From Strongyloides papillosus (lineage: Eukaryota > Nematoda > Chromadorea > Rhabditida > Strongyloididae), in assembly GCA_005656395.1 (NCBI GenBank), contig SRSI01000079.1, positions 1,674,001 to 1,738,000 on the forward strand: a stretch of 64,000 nucleotides of DNA. The letters are read 5' to 3'. Below the pieces are notes generated by a model. The model saw only the letters and a list, made by a program, of their open reading frames with translations, searched no databases and was not told the origin of the DNA. How positions within the stretch are numbered: position 1 is the stretch's first letter; every line of letters begins with the position of its first letter. Made by a program: the position numbers and the translations under genes. Positions 58,611 to 64,000 of this stretch are shown piece after piece.

Positions 58611-60338
58611 AAATATTTTTATAATAAATATAAAATAATGGAAATGTACTATTTTATACTATAATAAACTATTAATAATTTTGAATCATTCTTTATATCA
58701 CTCTTTCAAGTTTTCATCAATAGTTGTTGTATGTGCATTTCAGATAATTTAAATTTATAGTAGTATTTATAAAAATGTCAAAAAAAGTTTGTAAAATGGT
58801 AAAAAAATTACTTAGAATAAAGAATAACAAATAACGTTTTGTAAATTATGATTAATCCAAGCAGAGTATTGATATTTACAAAATTTATCAAATGTTATTT
58901 GTAGGTTTTACCTTATCGATAAATTTTTGGCTTTATTTAGTTGGCATTTATCTTTGATAATGGTATTTTAGCGTGTATTTTTAAAGTTTTATAAGAGAAT
59001 AATTATATAATGATAAGTAAAATAGGAATGTATATGGATATTTTATATATGGTAATATGTCACATAAGAGTAATGTTTAAGTATGTAAAATAAGGGTCTT
59101 AGATTTTTTCTTGTCCCACATATTTAAAATTACTCGACTTTCTTAAGAAACGTCTTTTAAAATAATGAACTTTCAATTTTTTTGGACAGCAAATTGAATA
59201 TTATCTCTATTGTTTGATTTTTTTAATTAATAAATAATTAGTTGATTAACTTATCTGATTTTAAAAATAATATATTGGATTTATATTTTTTATTGTGATT
59301 ATATGAACACTTACAATTTCTAAATTATCCAAAACCTTTTATTTAAACCCTTATATATGAGAAGATTTTATGAATATAACAATATAATATTTCACATACA
59401 TTTAATTATAAATGTATTTAAAACTATTACATTTCATATAGATAAATAATATCTAAATAAATTATTTGAGCATTCTAATTATCAAATGGTGAGTAAAAAA
59501 ATGATCCTAACATTACAAATATTTAAATTTTAATTAGCTCATAAATTCCTAGAAGTTTAACATTTTTTTATGTTTTTTTTCAATCGCAGTTTTCATATAC
59601 CATAATTGACATATGTACCGAAGATATACTATATTGAACAAGTTTAAAGCTTATAAAATATGTCCGGATCTTCATTTTTAGGATTTCATGAAATCCATGA
59701 GCATTTTAATTTCTTGAAAACAACCTCGAGAAGTCTAAAAAAAATTTATATATGTCTATTTTAGTTCATACAGCCCAAGGTTGAATAATTTTAAAAAATA
59801 TTGTGGCCAACAATTCTCAAAATTGGTACATAAAATTTGGATCTCAAACATATCCCATTGAATTTGCCTCATTGGATTACATATACCGAGAATTTATTAT
59901 CCCCGTGAAATATACACTTCTTGAAATGGAAATACCGATTTTTAGAATTAAAAATATCTAAGGATGAATTTTGTTATATTTATACTCGGACACGTTTGTC
60001 CATTGTAGACATTAGGATAATGATAATTGTGGAGACTATTTCAAAGCTTGTCCAATACAATTTGATAATCTTTATAACAAGTTTAAAATAAAATTTAAAC
60101 AGATAATTGTCGATATATTCACTTATTAATATTGAGTAAAATAAAGTTTTATCTATGGTTGAGATTAGATCTTTCTGTGTATACATTCAAGATTACTGTC
60201 ACGAATAAATTTAAATTATAAAAAAATTTAAATTATAGAAAATTTAAATATTGTTATGAAAATTTTTATTATATTTATTATTATATAATTGTTTAAATTT
60301 TATGGAATTTCGGGTTATTTAATAAAGACATCCCAACT

Positions 60339-61478
60339 ATGGCTTTGTTTGCTCGTCCTTTCTCGACATCCTTCTTAATTTTGTTAACATTTTCAATGTT
60401 ATATCAAATAATGGTTACTGCTTCTAAGGATACACATTTCTACAATTTCGGCAATGTTAATACAACTACTGATAACTCAATAAAGGATACATTACAACCA
60501 CATCAAATCGCTATTGTTACAGTAATTGATGGTGCCGTTGAATACATGTATAAACAAGCAATAGAAACCGTTAAATGTTATTCTTGGCATCATAATTATA
60601 CTCTTGCAATATTAAATACGCAAGAACTTCCGGAATTTACTTATAACTGCAATCAGCCTGAATTTTTTTTCCGAAGACATTGTATAGTTGCTAACTATGC
60701 ACAAAGGTATAAAAATGAAATAAAGTACATTGTAATTATTGATGCTGATATTATGGTAGTTAACCCAGTACATAGAATAGAAAATTACCTTCCAAAAGGT
60801 GAAGAAGATATTATATTTTCTGATAGAATTTATAATCATGAAATAATGGCAGGAAGTTTTATAATAAAAAATACGCTGTACACAAGAAGTTTCTTAAAAT
60901 TCTTTGCTGATTATCAATACAAAAAACCTATAGGTAATACTTTTGGAGATAATGCTGCTCTTCATCCAGTTTTTGCTGAATTCATTGGAATTGTAGAGCA
61001 TCGTAACAAATATTTGCGATGCATGGAAATATACAGTACTCATAAATCGGGAATGGAGCCGTATATGTTATTTGTCTCGTGTATGAGATATATTTTTAAA
61101 TTAATAGATGAAACTCCAAATGATATTAATTATCATACATATGAAGGAGGAAAAATAAAAATTGTTAGAAAATTATCTAAAAAGAGGTGGTCACGAGATT
61201 CATGGCTTACTGATTATAAATTTTGTGATGATGAGTTATTCCATCATGATTTCAAAGAAAAAGAAATTGAACTTCGTAAAATATTTTTAAAAAAAAAATT
61301 TTTATCAGATGAAAAAATATGTAAAAGTTCCGATTTTTTAAAACTTTGGGATTATGAAGAGTCTTTTAGGATGGATTGTAAAGCTATAGATGAGAAAGTT
61401 AAAGTTGAGGTTGATCGTGTTCACGATAAATATATGAAATATATTGAAGAAAGTAATGTAACGAAAATAGAAGGTTAA
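60339..61478 (+). CDS. DUF273 family putative glycosyltransferase
   Basis: Intronless, 379 aa. The N-terminus (ARPFSTSFLILLTFSMLYQI) is a signal peptide or signal anchor. Core text IAIVTVIDG, then VKCYSWHHNYTL, YIVIIDADIMVVNP and FSDRIYNHEIMAGSFIIKNT is that of the nematode DUF273 family. IDADI gives a DxD motif, which in glycosyltransferases of the GT-A fold binds the metal and nucleotide sugar. GDNAALHPVF, matching the usual GDNGAIH, supports the call. The tail is charged, with KEIELRKIFLKKKFL and WDYEESFRMDCKA. The protein is probably a Golgi or secreted glycan enzyme; substrate unknown. ATG 60339 precedes the hydrophobic segment and is well placed. Confidence 0.85.
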   Translation: MALFARPFSTSFLILLTFSMLYQIMVTASKDTHFYNFGNVNTTTDNSIKDTLQPHQIAIVTVIDGAVEYMYKQAIETVKCYSWHHNYTLAILNTQELPEFTYNCNQPEFFFRRHCIVANYAQRYKNEIKYIVIIDADIMVVNPVHRIENYLPKGEEDIIFSDRIYNHEIMAGSFIIKNTLYTRSFLKFFADYQYKKPIGNTFGDNAALHPVFAEFIGIVEHRNKYLRCMEIYSTHKSGMEPYMLFVSCMRYIFKLIDETPNDINYHTYEGGKIKIVRKLSKKRWSRDSWLTDYKFCDDELFHHDFKEKEIELRKIFLKKKFLSDEKICKSSDFLKLWDYEESFRMDCKAIDEKVKVEVDRVHDKYMKYIEESNVTKIEG

Positions 61479-62280
61479 ATGATAAAAGTATCCAAGAATT
61501 TATATAGATAATTAAGCATTAATTTCATTTCATTTGCTTATTATTGTCTATTTTTAAAGTTAATAAAAATTTAATTAATTATATTAATGCATGATGTATA
61601 GAGCTTTTATTTTTTTAATTATTTTCTAAAACTTCTAGTCATTAATTATTTATAATTAGTATGTTGCAATAAAATTTGACAAAATTTTTAAAATGCTCTG
61701 ATAAATGTAAAAATATACGCATATAAAGAATTTTTAATACAAATTTTATTTTTAGAATAATATTTCTAAAAAATGAAGTCTTAAGAACCCTGAAAGGAGT
61801 ATAAACTAAAGTCGCCTTGAATCTAAAATGTTGTAGCTGACAACATTTGAATTGAAGCTAGGGCTAAATTTTAGAATAGGGACCCACTTTAAATAACTAA
61901 ATGATGCAATTAGTTTGCTAAAATGAGCATTTTTATAATGGATAAAAAAATATTTAGAGGTAGTTTGTAGCATTTAAAGTATTTTTTTAAAGATTTTTTT
62001 TTTGCTTTAAATATAGAAAAATGTTTTATTTAACTAGGTTTTAGTTGTTAAATAAGTAACTAGTTGATGTAATAATCAATTTCTCATAAACAATTAATAC
62101 GGTTTTGACCATATATTAATGTAAAGACAGAAAACACTTCTTTATGCTTAATCAAAGCAAAAAAAAACTATTGACTGTATTAAAGACTACAAGTGGTCTG
62201 ATTTTTAAACATAAAAAATTTGTTATCTGCTAAATTGTTAAAACATTTTATTAAATACAATAAATACTTTTAAATACATC
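61479..62280. other. Intergenic, A+T-rich
   Basis: About 800 bp after the DUF273 gene with no supportable gene. A small palindrome GTTGT-AGCTG-ACAAC lies near 61829-61845. Nothing else seen. Confidence 0.45.
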
Positions 62281-62327
62281 AGCCTTAGATCCACCTTCGG
62301 CAGGTCACGTCTGGTCTGCAGAGCATA
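62281..62327 (-). repeat. Hairpin element, copy 2 (inverted relative to 53827)
   Basis: The reverse complement reads TATGCTCTGCAGACCAG ... TCTAAGGCT and matches copy 1 at 42 of 47 positions. Two substitutions weaken the GACCTGCC/GGTGGATC stem but the GAA loop remains. In its own orientation it lies about 150 bp downstream of the broken helicase frame at 62476-62712, the place expected for a Helitron 3' end. Confidence 0.7.
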
Positions 62328-62475
62328 TTTTTTTAAAGAATTTTTGTATTAAATTATTACCAAAATATTAGTATTAGCAAAATTTGCCATTCAAAGAAAT
62401 AAAAATATACAATTAAAAAAACAATCATTTATTTAAAAATGTTCAAAAAAATTACAATTTAAAAACATTCATTAT

Positions 62476-62712
62476 TTAAAAATGTTCAAAAAATTTTCCT
62501 GCTTCATTGTTGTGGTCCTCCATTTGTTCTTCTTCCTCCAGGTCACTTGTGTTTCATATTTCCACTATTTGTTCAGAATCTATGCATTAAATATTCTAGT
62601 ATAAACAACATTTTTGCTTTATCAGATTCTGTTTTTACAAATAGACAATCAGGACTTTTTACACGTGAAAATGTAACATACAATTGTCCATGTGAAAATA
62701 CTGATTTAAATA
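62476..62712 (-). pseudogene. C-terminal remnant of a Helitron/PIF1-type helicase
   Basis: On the minus strand the frame reads VFSHGQLYVTFSRVKSPDCL, then KTESDKAKMLFILEYLMH. HGQLYV(A/T)FSR is the highly conserved last helicase motif of Helitron Rep/Hel and PIF1-like proteins. After LMH the original frame stops at 62573-62575. Shifting one base restores a coding look (DSEQIVEI, an in-frame TGA, NTSDLEEEEQMEDHNNEAGK) to a stop at 62476-62478. No upstream helicase motifs are present, so the element is truncated at its 5' side as well. A direct repeat of ATTATTTAAAAATGTTCAAA-like text (about 62428 and 62471) lies near its end. Confidence 0.7.
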
Positions 62713-63058
62713 CATATATACAATAAACATATCAAATACAAGTATACATATAAATACAATAAAAAATACAGAAAAAAATGAATTAGGGCCATTATAATAA
62801 AGGGGACCATAAAAAAATTCCTCCTCCTCACCAAGTTCTGTTACATTCCGTTTGAGTCTTACACGAGATCGACTACAAGCTCCAAGCCCCCTATGATCCT
62901 TCGGAAGGCTGTTGGCATCACGTAATCTGAATATTGTTTCTTAAATTTTATTCTAACTAAAATTACCTTTTATTAGGTGTCGCACAATATGTTTGTAGAA
63001 CAAAGCCAACGGCCTTTATTCTTCTTTGATGTCCATTCCTCTTTATCACAGTCAACAT
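62659..63058 (-). CDS. Candidate two-exon gene, unknown small protein
   Basis: Exons 63058-62967 and 62926-62659, a 40-bp intron (AAAAG|GTAATT ... TATTCAG|A) that keeps frame across a split Arg codon; 119 aa. Exon 1 reads MLTVIKRNGHQRRIKAVGFV; exon 2 begins LRDANSLPKDHRGLGACSRS and goes on through VTELGEEEEFFYGPLYYNGP. This part is GC-richer and well composed. After NSFF the sequence becomes a hydrophobic A+T-driven stretch that could be a membrane helix, and the last about 18 codons overlap the helicase remnant in another frame. The genuine protein may therefore end or splice out earlier, or it has taken its tail from the inserted element. Family not recognised. Confidence 0.5.
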
Positions 63059-63825
63059 TGTAGAAAAAAAAGTGAAAAATTAATACAAATTCTTTTGTTT
63101 TTATAGAAGAAAAAAAAAGACAAGGAGAGAAATAGTGATACTTTTACAATTTCATAATTTTCTTATAAATAACTTGATTAATTGTTAATAAAGAAAATTA
63201 ATGTTGGTGACATTTACTTTATACTGAATCGGATGTGGGCAAGTGATGTTACCTATATATTTGCAGTTTTGTTTTTACATTAGGAAAAGAATTAATCGAC
63301 TAAGAATAATACTTCCTTTTTTATATTGGTGATTAACATAGCTAAATTAAGTTTTTATAGGTAAAACACTACTAAAGTAATAAAAGTTTGCCAGCAAAAA
63401 TACATTAATACTCATGGTATCTATAATTTTTCTTTTTCTTTGTCCATATATAGAAACATTTACAAAATCAACAATAAAAAATAGTTCATTTTTTATTTTA
63501 ATCGACAGTACTTTTAGGAAATCACTTTTTTTCTGCCTCTTTTTTCTTTACAATTCGTTGAATCATTGTCATCCCTGTTCTCACCATTCATATCAATATG
63601 TCTCAACAATGTGTGTATCCTTTTTTGTATCTCTGTATTTTCGGATAGTAAATAAAGTGAAAATAAAATTACTATTTTCACCAATTGCAATCCATATGGA
63701 TTGTCAGAACCCCTAAAGGGTTCCTAAATATCTAAGTTAACACTTAAAATTTAACTTAAACTTTTATTGGAACCAAATATTATCTATAAAAAACAAAATG
63801 TAAAAGTCTGTTTAAGTGTATATAT
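63059..63825. other. Intergenic, A+T-rich, divergent
   Basis: 767 bp between the minus-strand candidate gene and the plus-strand partial gene. A 100-codon frame at 63414-63716 is Phe/Ser/Leu-rich and lacks an ATG at its start; I do not support it. Confidence 0.45.
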
Positions 63826-64000
63826 ATGTCTGATAAGGTTTCTTCCTTTTTTCTATGGTTTCCCTTTGATTATTACTCCTCAAGGATTTACAGAGAAATT
63901 TATAGAAATCGGATGCAAGAAAGATTTACCATCAACTTTGACAACGATAGAAGATATTATGATAAAATATCTTTTGATAATCATGAACAAGAAGTACTTT
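63826..64000 (+). CDS. 5' end of a gene cut by the window edge
   Basis: From ATG 63826 the frame stays open for 58 codons to the window end. It reads MSDKVSSFFLWFPFDYYSSR, then arginine-, tyrosine- and aspartate-rich sequence (NRMQERFTINFDNDRRYYDK) ending in DNHEQEVL. The mixed charged composition and CGG, GAC, AAC and CAA codons look coding against the A+T-rich background. No family can be assigned from so little. It could be a short first exon whose donor lies beyond the window. Confidence 0.5.
   Translation, partial: MSDKVSSFFLWFPFDYYSSRIYREIYRNRMQERFTINFDNDRRYYDKISFDNHEQEVL

Larger units (their letters stand above)
56145..60338. other. Gene-poor region with a transposon-like element and a gene relic
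   Basis: About 4.2 kb between the DUF229 and DUF273 genes with no intact gene. It contains the 1.54-kb inverted-repeat element (56219-57761) and a decayed minus-strand gene (58095-58610), listed separately. The rest is A+T-rich; nothing else recognised. Confidence 0.5.

Noticed and set aside
59660..59764. 34-codon frame MSGSSFLGFHEIHEHF...
   Set aside because: Reads well but is very short, has no splice partner that I could find, and the text around it looks like non-coding repeat.
53827..62327. A single 8.4-kb Polinton/Maverick-type element
   Set aside because: No integrase, DNA polymerase or packaging genes lie between the inverted copies, and the repeats are only 47 bp.
63414..63716. 100-codon Phe/Ser/Leu-rich frame
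   Set aside because: Starts without ATG, T-run-driven composition, no recognisable motif.

Overview
The window looks like nuclear DNA from a nematode, most likely Strongyloides or a close relative. It is extremely A+T-rich. Coding regions are broken by few, mostly short introns (43-80 bp is common) with GTAAG-like donors and TTTTAG/TTTCAG acceptors. The recognisable proteins are animal proteins closest to Caenorhabditis relatives (ALR-1, MIG-2, SET-4, PRX-12), plus families expanded in nematodes (DUF229, DUF273). Species and family calls come from reading translations, not from a database search.

Layout. Positions 1-11265 are an A+T-rich gene desert with a GC-rich candidate exon near 3.6 kb and two hairpins near 8.8 kb. 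The paired-like homeobox gene alr-1 follows (11266-13121), then 5 kb of desert. From 18.3 to 25.1 kb four genes point the same way: PIG-P, an unknown membrane-anchored charged protein, the mitochondrial GTPase NOA1 and an ABCG half-transporter; the last two are only 112 bp apart. The 25.1-33 kb interval holds a 73-bp tandem repeat, an array of perfect palindromes, and a small two-exon secreted-peptide gene whose C-terminus resembles allatostatin-C. From 33 to 51.5 kb genes are dense: a Suv4-20 methyltransferase (set-4), the peroxisome gene prx-12 with a whole antisense gene inside its first intron, DDX47, PTPA, a five-finger C2H2 protein, an RS-rich protein, the Rho GTPase mig-2, alg-2 and a small single-pass membrane protein.

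From about 51.9 kb to 62.7 kb the character changes to repeats and decay. There are degenerate long repeats opened by a GC-rich hairpin, two 47-bp hairpin elements in opposite orientation 8.4 kb apart, a 1.54-kb element with perfect 21-bp terminal inverted repeats, a DUF229 gene with two frameshifts, an unidentified decayed gene, an intact DUF273 gene, and the broken C-terminal end of a Helitron/PIF1-type helicase. The right edge has a two-exon minus-strand gene running into the helicase remnant and the start of a gene cut by the window end.

Most genes are unrelated housekeeping or developmental genes. The best candidates for a linked regulatory unit are NOA1-ABCG and PTPA-DDX47, both with operon-like spacing, and the prx-12/nested gene pair. 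No single large undescribed multi-gene system is evident. The most unusual items are the palindrome array, the allatostatin-C-like precursor and the hairpin/transposon-remnant island.
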